In this document: one piece after another, positions 49,112-58,070 of the stretch | Numbering within the stretch: position 1 is the stretch's first letter | Layout of the letters: every line of letters starts with the position of its first letter | Assembly: GCF_024758505.1 (NCBI RefSeq) | Contig: NZ_CP077970.1 | Coordinates: 3,286,001-3,350,000, forward strand | DNA: 64,000 nt | Direction: 5' to 3' | DNA from: Bradyrhizobium arachidis | GTDB taxonomy: Bacteria; Pseudomonadota; Alphaproteobacteria; Rhizobiales; Xanthobacteraceae | Notes under the pieces: model-generated | Databases searched by the model: none | The model's input: the letters and a program-made list of their open reading frames with translations, nothing else | Told to the model about the DNA's origin: nothing | Program-made: the position numbers and the translations under genes

Positions 49112-49875
49112 GGCTGCGCGGCCTTTCTCGCGATGGAATAGGCGGCCCAGTCGTTCACGTTGGGTGCGGCATCGGACAGCCAGGCATGGCTGCCGGCCGG
49201 CTCGAACCCGCAAAGCTTGAGCGAAGCCTCGACCTCGAATGGGAACCAGTAGCGCATGCGGTGGGTCTCGTCGACGCGCCGGATCGTCGAGCGATCCGTG
49301 TCTTCGCAGAACAGGGTGTAGTTCACGAGCACCGTCGCCTTCGGTTCGTCATGCTCCGATTGCGCGATCCGGGTCAGGCGTAGCGGTGCCTGCTCGATGA
49401 CCTTGACGCGCGTCTCGACGCCCTGGGCCAGCACCGCGCCGCCGTACCAGTAGTCGAAGAAGAATAAGCCGCCGGGCTTCAACGCCGCGTAAGCGGTGCG
49501 GAAGAGGGCCTCCAGCCGCTCGCCGTCGTTCTGATAGCTCGCGACGTGAAACAGCGACACGACCGCGTCGCAGTCGCGCTCCGGGCCGGCCTCGCAGGCG
49601 TCGCCCTGCCGGAAGGGAATCTCGAGTCCCGCTTGCGCGGCGCGCGACATCGCCCTGGCGATCATGTCGGCGCTGAGATCGACGCCGGCGACGTCCCAGC
49701 CGCGGCGCGCGAATTCGATTGCATGCAGGCCCGTGCCGCAGCCGAGATCCAGAAGTTTGCCCGAGGCGATGCCGTGCGCGAGGAGGCGCATTGCGACGAA
49801 GTCGACCTCGGCGGCGTAATCCTTGTCCCGGTACAGGAGATCATACCAGGGCGCGTAGTCCGCAAACACGCTCAC
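49108..49875 (-). CDS. class I SAM-dependent methyltransferase
   Basis: 255 residues, GTG start overlapping the aminotransferase stop. SAM motif LLDLGCGTGLHAIEFARRGW with VAGVDLSADMIARA after it, then CDAVVSLFHVASY and LKPGGLFFFDYWYGG. Placed between aminotransferase and glycosyltransferase, it most likely methylates an amino sugar nucleotide, for example N-methylation as in dTDP-amino-sugar pathways (DesVI-like). Target inferred from context. Confidence 0.88.
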   Translation of the reverse strand: MSVFADYAPWYDLLYRDKDYAAEVDFVAMRLLAHGIASGKLLDLGCGTGLHAIEFARRGWDVAGVDLSADMIARAMSRAAQAGLEIPFRQGDACEAGPERDCDAVVSLFHVASYQNDGERLEALFRTAYAALKPGGLFFFDYWYGGAVLAQGVETRVKVIEQAPLRLTRIAQSEHDEPKATVLVNYTLFCEDTDRSTIRRVDETHRMRYWFPFEVEASLKLCGFEPAGSHAWLSDAAPNVNDWAAYSIARKAAQP

Positions 49876-50993
49876 GCCAAGATCTCCTTCAGCGCCTGTG
49901 CGGACCGCGCGATCTCGTCATCGGAGAGCGCAAGTCCGCTCGGCAGATAGAAGCCGCGGCGGGCGATGCGCTCTGCGTTCGGATGCTGCTCGTTCAGCAT
50001 GAAGCCCATGCGGCGCAGCACCGGCTGCTCGTGCATGCACCAGAAGAACGGCCGCGTGCCGATGCCTTTTTCCGCCAGGCGCCGCATTGCCTCCTTGGCG
50101 TCGAAGGGAACGTCGTCGTCCAGCACGACGCCGTAGACCCAGTAGATGTTGTCGGCATAGTTGGTGCTTACAACAGGGCGGCGGATGCGGTCGACGTTCT
50201 CGAGGTGGCTGTCGTAGTGCCGGCCGATGCGGCGCTTGATCTCGACGGTCTGCGGCAGGCGCTCGACCTGGGCAACGCCGAGCGCAGCCTGAAGATTGGT
50301 CATGCGCGCGTTCCAGCCGAGCTCTTCGTGAATGAAGCGCTGCTGCGGCTGAAAGCAGAGGTTGCGCAGGCTGGCGAGGCGATCGGCGAGCGCGTCGTCG
50401 TCGGTGAGGATCATGCCGCCTTCGCCGGTCGTGACGTGCTTGTTGGGATAGAAGCTGAAGGTCGAGACGTCGCCAAAGCTGCCGCAGGGCGCGCCGCGAT
50501 AGGTCTGGCCGTGCATTTCGGCGGCGTCTTCAATCACCTTCAGGCCACGCTTGCGGGCAAGCTCGAGGATCGGGTCGAGGTCGACCGGCAGGCCGTAGAT
50601 GTGGACCAGCATGATCGCGCGCGTCCGCGGCGTGATCGCCGCCTCCACGCCGTCGATGGTCATGTTCCAGGTCGCGGGATCGCAATCGACCGCGACGGGA
50701 ACGAGACCGGCCCGCACCACGGCAGAAGCGCAACTGATGATGGTGAAGGTCGGGATGATGACTTCGTCACCCGGCTCGAGGCCGAGCGCATGAACGGCGA
50801 TGTCGAGCGCGACAGAGCCGTTGGTGACGGCAACGCCGTGCCGCCGTCCGGCGGCGCTTGCCATGGCTTCCTCGAAGCGCTTGATGAACGGGCCTTCTGA
50901 CGAGATCCAACCCGTGCTGATGCACTCAGCGAGGTATTTTGCCTCGTTGCCATCGAGGAGCGGCGTGTTGACGGGAACGAAGGGTGGGCTCAC
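49872..50993 (-). CDS. DegT/DnrJ/EryC1/StrS sugar aminotransferase
   Basis: 373 residues, GTG start overlapping the cupin stop by 4 bp. Blocks: GWISSEGPFIKRFEEAMASAAGRRHGVAVTNGSVALDIA (in parts), VIEDAAEMHGQTYRG, and the PLP Lys in TFSFYPNKHVTTGEGGMI. Transfers an amino group to a keto-sugar nucleotide. Closest pattern is the PerA/RfbE-like perosamine-type branch (FYPNKHVTTGEGG, WNARMTNLQAALG), which makes 4-amino sugars; exact substrate not provable. Confidence 0.9.
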   Translation of the reverse strand: MSPPFVPVNTPLLDGNEAKYLAECISTGWISSEGPFIKRFEEAMASAAGRRHGVAVTNGSVALDIAVHALGLEPGDEVIIPTFTIISCASAVVRAGLVPVAVDCDPATWNMTIDGVEAAITPRTRAIMLVHIYGLPVDLDPILELARKRGLKVIEDAAEMHGQTYRGAPCGSFGDVSTFSFYPNKHVTTGEGGMILTDDDALADRLASLRNLCFQPQQRFIHEELGWNARMTNLQAALGVAQVERLPQTVEIKRRIGRHYDSHLENVDRIRRPVVSTNYADNIYWVYGVVLDDDVPFDAKEAMRRLAEKGIGTRPFFWCMHEQPVLRRMGFMLNEQHPNAERIARRGFYLPSGLALSDDEIARSAQALKEILA

Positions 50994-51436
50994 AGCTCAG
51001 GACCTTTGATCCGTATCTCGGACGCCGGCGCTTCGGAGAAACGCGTCTTGTCGTTCTCGCCGGCATAGGGGCCTTGCTTGATCTCGAACATCTCGAGCGG
51101 CTCGATGACGTGGAAGCCATGCGCGCCGCTGCAGAGCAGGATGATGTCGCCGGCGCCGAGCATGCGGCTCTCCAGATATTCCTCGGCCTCGGTGTAGAAA
51201 TCGACCTGCAGCTTGCCCTTCTGGATGAGGAGAACTTCCTGCGTGAAATGCACCTCCCGCGTTACCTTGTTATGACGATGGGGCGCGATGCTCTTGCCTT
51301 CCGGATGGCTCATGAAGGCGAGCTGTTGCGACAACTCGGGCGAGGAGAAGAAGGTGATGCCCGGCTCGCGAAACGAGGCGCGAACGATGATCGCGTAGAG
51401 CTGCTCGCCGAATCTGACATGTTCGACGTGTTCCAT
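50990..51436 (-). CDS. cupin-fold protein in sugar biosynthesis operon
   Basis: 148 residues from the ATG at 51436 with GAGG six bases ahead; a TTG at 51451 is the other option. Cupin motif 1 APHRHNKVTREVHFTQEVLLIQKG (shown in part: PHRHN...Q-EVLLIQKG) and motif 2 GDIILLCSGAHGFHVIEPLEMFEIKQG (in part). May isomerise or bind a keto-sugar nucleotide before the aminotransferase acts. First gene of the operon; the 99 bp upstream contain the AT-rich CTGTATTTATAGAG, a possible promoter. Confidence 0.75.
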   Translation of the reverse strand: MEHVEHVRFGEQLYAIIVRASFREPGITFFSSPELSQQLAFMSHPEGKSIAPHRHNKVTREVHFTQEVLLIQKGKLQVDFYTEAEEYLESRMLGAGDIILLCSGAHGFHVIEPLEMFEIKQGPYAGENDKTRFSEAPASEIRIKGPEL

Positions 51437-51550
51437 CCGGGGCCTCGACAAAAATGCTGTATTTATAGAGACATAGCGTCCCTAGCGCTGCGGCACTTTG
51501 GCTATTTTGACCCGCACCGTCAAGGGTGGAGGGGCTCGCGCGGCGATGCG

Positions 51551-52735
51551 CTAGTTTCGACCGACGAAGCGGAGAATGTCGTCGACTCGCTGCCTGAATG
51601 TATGGGTCGAAAGCGTCCGCGCCTGGCCTGCTGCGGCAATCGCGTTGCGCGCGTCGTCGTTCCGGAGATAGCGATCGATCATCGCGAGGCAGTCGTCGAC
51701 CGAACGCCAGGCCGCGACGTCGCGGCCTTCGTCGAACAACGTGTGTAGATTGTCCTTGAAATCGGTCAGGAGGAAGGTCCCGACGCCGGTCGCCTCGAAC
51801 AGGCGTGCGTTGCCGGCTTCGCGTCCGGCCATGTCGATATGCGAATTGAGCGTGAGGCGGGACGCGCGCAACGCCTGATACATCTCCACGCCCCAGACCT
51901 CGCCCTGATAGCAGCGGTGCAGCGGCGAGGAGGCGGGCAGGGTGTGCAGACCGCTGCCGTAGAGCTTCAGATCGTACTTCCGCGCCACTGCTTCGAGTTG
52001 CGCGACGCGCTGCTGGTGATCCGCCGACACCGCGCCGACGAAGGAGATGTCGATGCTGCGCTCCGGCGGCGGCGGAAGAACGTCGAGGATTTGAGGCTCG
52101 AAGGCGAGATGAACCACTTCGGATCTGACGCCGGCGTTGCGGAAGGACTGCACGACCTGGAGGAGCTGCGAGATCATCAGGTCGTAGGACGACCAGTCCT
52201 CACCGCGCGACGGCAGGATGCCAACCTGGCCGATCAGGATCGGGCGGCCGATGCTCTTGATCTGCCGCGCGAGGCGCGCGTCGACATGGAAGACGTCCTG
52301 GTTGAGCACGAGGTCCGGCTTGAACTCCTCGATCTGCGCCAGCAGGATCTTTTCCGCCTCCGCGTCGAGCCGCGGGCTCAAGCCCACCTTGCGCGCCAGC
52401 GGCCTGAGAATGGGCTTGAACGGTGCGATGGTGCGCTGGAGCCAGCCGGGGATCGCCTGCCGCTGCACCTGTGTATCAGGCGCCGGCGGTTGCTCGACCG
52501 CGAGCCCGTGCTCGCGCGCCCACGCCGCTCGCATCCAGGGATTGTTGACGTGAATGTCGGCGGCGGCATGTCCCGCCGCTGCGAAGTTGCGCGAGTAGAA
52601 ATCGGCGACGCCGAACAGGCTGGCATTGCGCGCCGCCATCTGCGTTGCGTAAGGCGCGCCGGCAAGATCGGGCGCACGACGATACAGCCACGCCAGGAAG
52701 CGCGGATAGTCGGCGTTGAGGATGAGGACGCGCAC
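51551..52735 (-). CDS. CgeB-like glycosyltransferase
   Basis: 394 residues, GTG start 4 bp after the polymerase stop, so the two are coupled. N-terminal VLILNADYPRFLAWLYRR; C-terminal GT-B half with RSIDISFVGAVSADHQQRV, YQALRASRLTLNSHIDMAGREAGNARLFEATGVGTFLLTDF (in parts), which is the glycosyl-transferases group 1/CgeB pattern. Adds a sugar to the glycan repeat; donor unknown. Confidence 0.82.
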   Translation of the reverse strand: MRVLILNADYPRFLAWLYRRAPDLAGAPYATQMAARNASLFGVADFYSRNFAAAGHAAADIHVNNPWMRAAWAREHGLAVEQPPAPDTQVQRQAIPGWLQRTIAPFKPILRPLARKVGLSPRLDAEAEKILLAQIEEFKPDLVLNQDVFHVDARLARQIKSIGRPILIGQVGILPSRGEDWSSYDLMISQLLQVVQSFRNAGVRSEVVHLAFEPQILDVLPPPPERSIDISFVGAVSADHQQRVAQLEAVARKYDLKLYGSGLHTLPASSPLHRCYQGEVWGVEMYQALRASRLTLNSHIDMAGREAGNARLFEATGVGTFLLTDFKDNLHTLFDEGRDVAAWRSVDDCLAMIDRYLRNDDARNAIAAAGQARTLSTHTFRQRVDDILRFVGRN

Positions 52736-52739
52736 CGTC

Positions 52740-54068
52740 CTAGCGCTTCTGTTCGGGGATGCCGCGCGGCATCACGTACCACAGCAGAAACAATAGTGCC
52801 GCTCCGTTCGTCAGCATGACCGTCGTGAAGGGAACGTTGAGCAGCGTCTGCGGCAGCAGCGCCCCGGATACCAGGATGATGCGCTGGGGTACGCCGGCGG
52901 ACATGCCGTTCACGATCGCAATGACGAAGCCGCACAAGAGCGCCGGGACCGGGGCAAACAACGGGCCGACCGAAGCGATGCCTTCGGTGGCGAACAGCGA
53001 TGCGTTGAAGTAGCCGCCGATGCCGAACGACTTGTAGATGACGACCGCGAGCGGCTCTTGATAGGGGCAGGTCATCAACGGCTTCAGGAGGCTGATCTGG
53101 CAGAAGCGGGTCAGATCGTGGCCGAAGAAGAACTCGTTGTAATAGTCCATCGCAAGCGATGGGAAGGTCATCATCCGGAGGTTCACGAGTTGGAAAAAGG
53201 GCATCGCGAACCGCTCCGGAAGCAAGCCGTACCGGAACAGGACAAACAGGAGCACACCGGCTGCGACCGGTACCAGCATGGAGAGGACGACGGTGAGCCG
53301 CAGGTCCAGGAACCGCGTCGCCGCGAGCATGAGCATGAGCCAGGCCGGGGCGAAAAAGGCCTGCTTGCTCAGTGTGACCGGATAGAACAGCAGCAGCAGG
53401 ACGATGACGGCGACGGCGCGCCAGTAGCTTCCCCGAAGCGCGTAGCAGGCGAATGCGAACGGCAGGAGCGCGGATGTCACGATCCCGACGAGGTAGTTCA
53501 CGATCGTCGGCGCGGTCAGGGCCTCGCGATATCTGTAGATGTCCCCGATCGAGACCAGCCGGAAATTATAGTACGCGCCGATGACGGCGACGGCGGCACC
53601 GATCAGCACGATCCAGGTCAAAAGCCGCTCGAAAGCCTGCGGCGACAGCGTCAGCAATCGCGGCAGGGTTGGTTGATAGAGTGCGGGCAGCAGGAATGCG
53701 ACCGCGGACGCCGCCGCCGAGAGGCCGCTCAGGCGATGGTTATAGCCGAACTGGGAAAAGCTGTTCAGCCACAGATAGCCGGCGATCATGACGAAGAGGT
53801 AGTAGCCGACGAAGTATCCGAAGCTGAACCGGGCGCGGGCGAACAAGACCGCCAGCACGGCGAACGCCGCAACCGTGACGATTGCCGCGGGCAGCGCCTC
53901 CTGGCGGAAGAAGATGTGAAACTGGGGGTAGGCCAGCGCGACGCAAATCAGCGAGATGCAGCCGAGCGCGAGATGGCTCAGGATTAGCAGCGCCAGGCCG
54001 CGATCGCTGCCGGTCAAACGAGGCCCGTCCGCGGCCGCGCGATCCGTGATGTCTGCAGGGAGCCCCAT
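52740..54068 (-). CDS. Wzy-like O-antigen polymerase
   Basis: 442 residues from the ATG at 54068; the frame continues to a GTG at 54137 but neither start has a clear ribosome site. About 11-12 membrane helices with a long periplasmic loop (~FRYGLLPERFAMPFFQLVN to CQISLLKPLMTCPYQEP) as in Wzy polymerases, which join undecaprenyl-linked repeat units in the periplasm. Assignment rests on topology and place beside glycosyltransferases; sequence similarity in this family is low. Divergent from the oxidoreductase gene. Confidence 0.72.
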   Translation of the reverse strand: MGLPADITDRAAADGPRLTGSDRGLALLILSHLALGCISLICVALAYPQFHIFFRQEALPAAIVTVAAFAVLAVLFARARFSFGYFVGYYLFVMIAGYLWLNSFSQFGYNHRLSGLSAAASAVAFLLPALYQPTLPRLLTLSPQAFERLLTWIVLIGAAVAVIGAYYNFRLVSIGDIYRYREALTAPTIVNYLVGIVTSALLPFAFACYALRGSYWRAVAVIVLLLLFYPVTLSKQAFFAPAWLMLMLAATRFLDLRLTVVLSMLVPVAAGVLLFVLFRYGLLPERFAMPFFQLVNLRMMTFPSLAMDYYNEFFFGHDLTRFCQISLLKPLMTCPYQEPLAVVIYKSFGIGGYFNASLFATEGIASVGPLFAPVPALLCGFVIAIVNGMSAGVPQRIILVSGALLPQTLLNVPFTTVMLTNGAALLFLLWYVMPRGIPEQKR

Positions 54069-54243
54069 GTGGCGGTCGAATATCCCATTCAAGCGGTGCA
54101 CACAATGTCCGAAGGGCATCCGAAGGGGGTATTGCACGGGTCTAAAGCCTTGATTCGTTCGGGCTTTTGTTCATATAGGTCACCTGACCGGTGCGCTTAG
54201 AACCTCTCGTTTCGAGCCCGCCTCAGAGAAAGATCGAGGTCTC

Positions 54244-55305
54244 ATGATCAGGTTTGGCCTGCTCGGGTGCGGGCGCATTGCCAAGCGCCATTCCGACCTC
54301 TTGGGCGGCAACCATATCGAAGGAGCGCGCCTCCTTGCCGTCTGCGATTCCGTTCGCGCGCGGGCGGATGCGATCGCCGCAAAGTTCAAGGTCGATGCGC
54401 ATGACGATCTCGACGACATGCTCGCGCGCGACGATATCGACGCCGTCGCCGTGTTGACGCCGAGCGGGCTGCATCCGCAGCACGCGATCGCCTGCGCGCG
54501 GGCGGGCAAGCATGTCGTGGTGGAAAAACCGATGGCGCTACGGCTGCAGGACGCCGACGACATGATCCGCGCCTGCGACGAGGCCGGCGTAAAACTCTTC
54601 GTCGTCAAGCAGAACCGCTTCAACGTGCCGATCGTCAAGGCGCGCGAAGCGCTCGACGCCGGGCGGTTCGGCAAGCTCGTGCTCGGCACGGTGCGCGTGC
54701 GCTGGTGCCGAGACCAGGCGTATTACGACCAGGACGCCTGGCGCGGCACCTGGGCCCAGGACGGCGGCGTGCTGACCAACCAGGCGAGCCATCACATCGA
54801 TATGCTGGAATGGTTCTTCGGTGACGTGGTCAGCGTTCATGCGCGCAGCACCACCGCGCTGGTGAAGATCGAGACCGAGGACACCGCGGTCGCGACGCTG
54901 AAGTTCCGCAGCGGCGCGCTCGGGATCATCGAGGCCACGACGGCCGTGCGTCCGGTCGATCTCGAAGGTTCGCTCTCGATCCTCGGCGAGAAGGGAACGG
55001 TGGAGGTCGGCGGCTTCGCCATGAACCAGATCCGCCACTGGCGCTTCGTTAACGAACTGCCGTCGGACAAGGAGGTGATCGAAAAATTCTCGGTCAACCC
55101 GCCGAACGTCTACGGTTTTGGCCACCAGGCCTACTATCAGCACGTCGTCGAGTGTCTTGCCGATCGCGGCGCGGCGCTGGTCGACGGGCTGCAGGGCCGC
55201 AAGAGCCTGGAGCTGATCTCCGCGCTCTACGAATCCATCGAGACCGGGCAGGAGGTGCCGCTTCACTTCGTGCCCCGTCGTAGCCGCCTGGGCATTGCCT
55301 CGTGA
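54244..55305 (+). CDS. Gfo/Idh/MocA-family sugar-nucleotide dehydrogenase (WlbA-like)
   Basis: 353 residues. N-terminal Rossmann FGLLGCGRIAKRHSDLL, GKHVVVEKPMALRLQDAD with the EKP motif, and the C-terminal GGVLTNQASHHIDMLEWFFGDVVSVHARS (in parts) with catalytic His. With the two next genes (acetyltransferase, aminotransferase) it matches the WlbA/WbpB step: oxidation of UDP-GlcNAc(3A)-type sugar at C3 before transamination. Start has GAGGTCTC ahead. End overlaps the acetyltransferase by 4 bp. Confidence 0.85.
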   Translation: MIRFGLLGCGRIAKRHSDLLGGNHIEGARLLAVCDSVRARADAIAAKFKVDAHDDLDDMLARDDIDAVAVLTPSGLHPQHAIACARAGKHVVVEKPMALRLQDADDMIRACDEAGVKLFVVKQNRFNVPIVKAREALDAGRFGKLVLGTVRVRWCRDQAYYDQDAWRGTWAQDGGVLTNQASHHIDMLEWFFGDVVSVHARSTTALVKIETEDTAVATLKFRSGALGIIEATTAVRPVDLEGSLSILGEKGTVEVGGFAMNQIRHWRFVNELPSDKEVIEKFSVNPPNVYGFGHQAYYQHVVECLADRGAALVDGLQGRKSLELISALYESIETGQEVPLHFVPRRSRLGIAS

Positions 55306-55769
55306 GCGGCCCCGAGCGCCACCAGAGCGGGATCCGCGACGTCACCTTCGGTGCCGGCGTCAAGGTGGTCGAGCCCTGCAACCTCTACGGCTGCACGATT
55401 GGCGATAACTGCTTCATCGGGCCGTTCACCGAGGTCCAGAAGGACGTCGTTATCGGTGCCCGCACGCGCGTGCAATCGCACAGTTTCGTCTGCGAGCTCG
55501 TGACTATCGGTGAGGACTGCTTCATCGGCCACGGCGTGATGTTCATCAACGACACCTTTGCGAGCGGGGGTCCAGCTCGGGGGCGCAAGGAATTGTGGCG
55601 CGAAACCAGGATCGGCAACCGGGTGTCGATCGGCTCGAACGCGACGATCATGCCGGTGACGATCGTCGATGACGTCGTGATCGGCGCAGGCTCGGTGGTA
55701 ACGAAGGATATCGCCGTGGCCGGCACCTATGCCGGCAATCCGGCGCGGCTATTGACCTTGCGGAAATGA
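55302..55769 (+). CDS. hexapeptide-repeat sugar N-acetyltransferase (WlbB/WbpD-like)
   Basis: 155 residues of left-handed beta-helix hexapeptide repeats (IGDNCFIGPFTEVQKDVVIGARTRVQSHSFV in parts, ITMI-like ITIGEDCFIGHGVMFINDTF), with catalytic His in IGHGVMF and the end GAGSVVTKDIAVAGTYAGNPARLL. GTG start overlapping the dehydrogenase stop. It probably acetylates the 3-amino group of a UDP-diamino-uronate from the neighbouring enzymes. Confidence 0.87.
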   Translation: MSGPERHQSGIRDVTFGAGVKVVEPCNLYGCTIGDNCFIGPFTEVQKDVVIGARTRVQSHSFVCELVTIGEDCFIGHGVMFINDTFASGGPARGRKELWRETRIGNRVSIGSNATIMPVTIVDDVVIGAGSVVTKDIAVAGTYAGNPARLLTLRK

Positions 55770-55772
55770 CTG

Positions 55773-56873
55773 ATGACAGTTCCCTTCGCTGATCTCCAGC
55801 TCCAGTACCAAAGCATCAAGGGTGAGATCGACGCGGCGATTGCCGCCGTCATCCGCGACAACGCTTTCATCCGCGGCCCCTATGTCGATGCCTTCGAACG
55901 CGACTTCGCCAAGGCTGCATCCGTCAGGCATTGCGTGTCCTGCGCCAACGGCACCGATGCGCTCTATCTCGCGATGGTCGCACTGAAAGTGAAGCCGGGC
56001 GACGAGGTCATCACGACCGCGCATTCCTGGATCTCGACCTCGGCAATGATCACCCATGCCGGCGCGACAGTGAAATTCTGCGATACCGACGACGTGACCT
56101 TCACCATCGATCCTGCGGCGATCGAGGCTGCGATCACGCCGCGCACCGTCGGGATTATCCCGGTGCACCTCTACGGTCAGCCCGCCGACATGGACGCGAT
56201 CATGGCGATCGCGAACAAGCATGGTTTGTGGGTGATCGAGGATTGCGCGCAGGCGCATCTGGCGCGCTACAGGGGGAAGATGGTCGGAACGTTTGGCGCG
56301 GCTGCGACCTATTCGTTCTATCCCGGCAAGAATCTCGGTGCGATGGGCGATGCAGGCGCCGTCGTCACCAATGACGCTGTGCTTGCCGAGCACATGACGA
56401 GGCTCGCGCGCCATGGCGGCCTCGTGAAGCATCAGCATGAGATCGAGGGCGTCAACAGCCGGCTCGATGGCATGCAGGCCGCGATCCTCTCGGCAAAACT
56501 TCCGCATCTGGCCGCCTGGACCGAGGCGCGGCAGCGCGCGGCCGCGATCTATGACGCCGGCCTCAATCAGATCGAGGGCGTGAGCGTGCCGCAGGTCGCG
56601 CCCGGCCGCGATCACGTCTATCACCTCTACACCATCCGGCATCCGCGCCGCGACGCGCTGGCAGCCCACCTCAATGCCAACGGCGTGCAGACCGCGATCA
56701 ACTATCCGACCGCGCTGCCGCTGCTTCGGGCCTATGCGCGATTCGGTCACACGGCGGCGCAATTCCCCCACGCCTACCGCGACCAGACCAGCATCCTGTC
56801 GCTGCCGATCTTCGCCGAGATCACGCCCGCGCAGCAGGACAGCGTGATCCGACTCGTGCGCGAATTTGCATAG
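55773..56873 (+). CDS. DegT/DnrJ/EryC1/StrS aminotransferase (WlbC/WbpE-like)
   Basis: 366 residues, starting 3 bp after the acetyltransferase stop. Blocks CANGTDALYLAMVALKVKPGDEV (in parts), FTIDPAAIEAAITPRTVGIIPVHLYGQPADMD (in parts), VIEDCAQAHLARYRGK, and PLP Lys in YSFYPGKNLGAMGDAG. This is the WbpE/WlbC signature style (3-keto-sugar transaminase). With the two genes before it would make a UDP-2,3-diacetamido uronic acid for a surface glycan. Confidence 0.88.
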   Translation: MTVPFADLQLQYQSIKGEIDAAIAAVIRDNAFIRGPYVDAFERDFAKAASVRHCVSCANGTDALYLAMVALKVKPGDEVITTAHSWISTSAMITHAGATVKFCDTDDVTFTIDPAAIEAAITPRTVGIIPVHLYGQPADMDAIMAIANKHGLWVIEDCAQAHLARYRGKMVGTFGAAATYSFYPGKNLGAMGDAGAVVTNDAVLAEHMTRLARHGGLVKHQHEIEGVNSRLDGMQAAILSAKLPHLAAWTEARQRAAAIYDAGLNQIEGVSVPQVAPGRDHVYHLYTIRHPRRDALAAHLNANGVQTAINYPTALPLLRAYARFGHTAAQFPHAYRDQTSILSLPIFAEITPAQQDSVIRLVREFA

Positions 56874-56906
56874 CGCGAGTGGGCGCCTCCGCGGGCGCGA
56901 GATTTA

Positions 56907-56948
56907 TTGATCTTTATCAAAGGCTTGTGGCGCGCGCACGGTTGTATT
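56907..56948 (+). promoter_or_regulatory. FNR/FixK-type box upstream of legB
   Basis: TTGATCTTTATCAA (56907-56920) is a perfect TTGAT-N4-ATCAA palindrome, 34 bases after the aminotransferase stop. With -41.5 placement, transcription would start near 56955 and TGTATT (56943-56948) is at the -10 position. The leader to legB would be about 117 bases. Confidence 0.65.
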
Positions 56949-57071
56949 TCGTGGCCAGGGTTCCCGATCCGATCAGGGGATCGCGGCTCATTCGAACTGG
57001 CCTCTGACGGCCGGAGTGGTTAGAAGCGGCCATGTTAGGTCGGGTGGCCCGGCCAGAGGGGAACAGGAACT

Positions 57072-58070
57072 TTGCGAAAGGTACTTTTGACGGGGGCGGG
57101 CGGGTTCATCGGGTCGCACCTTGCGGAAGAGCTGGTCCGGCGCAATGTCGCGGTGCGTGCGTTCGTGCACTACAACAGCATGGGCTCGCACGGCTGGCTG
57201 GATTCCTCGCCATCAGATATCCGCAAGGAGTTCGACGTCTTCGCCGGCAATGTGTGCGACCCCAACGGCGTGCGCACCGCGATGAAGGGCTGCGATGCCG
57301 TGCTGCATCTCGCCGCGCTGATCGCAATTCCCTACTCCTATCACTCGCCCGACACTTATGTGGAAGCCAACATCCGCGGCACGCTCAACGTGCTGCAGGC
57401 GGCCCGCGATCTCGGCGTTGAGAAGGTGATCCACACCTCGACCAGCGAGGTCTACGGCACGGCGCAATTCGTTCCGATCACGGAGGAGCATCCGCTCCAG
57501 GGCCAGTCGCCTTACTCCGCGACCAAGATCGGCGCCGACCAGCTCGCGCTGTCGTTCGAGCGCTCGTTCGGCACGCCGGTGACGGTGGTGCGTCCCTTCA
57601 ACACCTACGGTCCCCGACAATCGGCGCGCGCGGTGATCCCGACCATCATCACCCAGATCGCGGCCGGCGCGCGCAAGATCAAGCTCGGCAGCATCCATCC
57701 GACGCGCGACTTCAACTATGTCGCCGACACCGTCGGTGGCTTCCTGGCGGCACTCGACTCCAAGGCCTGTAACGGCGAGGTCATCAATATCGGCAGCGCC
57801 TTCGAGATCTCGATCGGCGACACCGCGCGGCTGATCGCAGAGCTGATGGAAGCCGAGATCGAGATCGAGCACGACGACGTGCGCGTGCGCCCCGAGCGCA
57901 GCGAGGTCGAGCGGCTCTGGGCCTCCAATGCCAAGGCGCAAAAGCTGCTCGGCTGGTCGCCACGTTTCGGCGGCGTCGACGGCCTACGCAAGGGGCTCGA
58001 ACAGACCATCGCCTGGTTCACCAAGCAGGAGAACCTGGCCCGCTATCGCGTCAATGCCTACACGCTGTGA
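57072..58070 (+). CDS. legB: LegB-type NAD-dependent nucleotide-GlcNAc 4,6-dehydratase
   Basis: 332 residues, TTG start with AGGGGAACAGGAA ahead. Rossmann GAGGFIGSHLAEELV, catalytic Thr/Ser in TSTSEVYGTAQ and Y-x3-K (YSATKIGADQLA), and the LegB-specific stretches DVFAGNVCDPNGVRTAMKGC, AALIAIPYSYHSPDTYVEAN and RPFNTYGPRQSARAVIPTII. It carries out the first step of legionaminic-acid-type synthesis (4,6-dehydration of GDP- or UDP-GlcNAc). Overlaps legC by 4 bp. Preceded by 198 bp with a perfect FNR-type box. Confidence 0.9.
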   Translation: MRKVLLTGAGGFIGSHLAEELVRRNVAVRAFVHYNSMGSHGWLDSSPSDIRKEFDVFAGNVCDPNGVRTAMKGCDAVLHLAALIAIPYSYHSPDTYVEANIRGTLNVLQAARDLGVEKVIHTSTSEVYGTAQFVPITEEHPLQGQSPYSATKIGADQLALSFERSFGTPVTVVRPFNTYGPRQSARAVIPTIITQIAAGARKIKLGSIHPTRDFNYVADTVGGFLAALDSKACNGEVINIGSAFEISIGDTARLIAELMEAEIEIEHDDVRVRPERSEVERLWASNAKAQKLLGWSPRFGGVDGLRKGLEQTIAWFTKQENLARYRVNAYTL

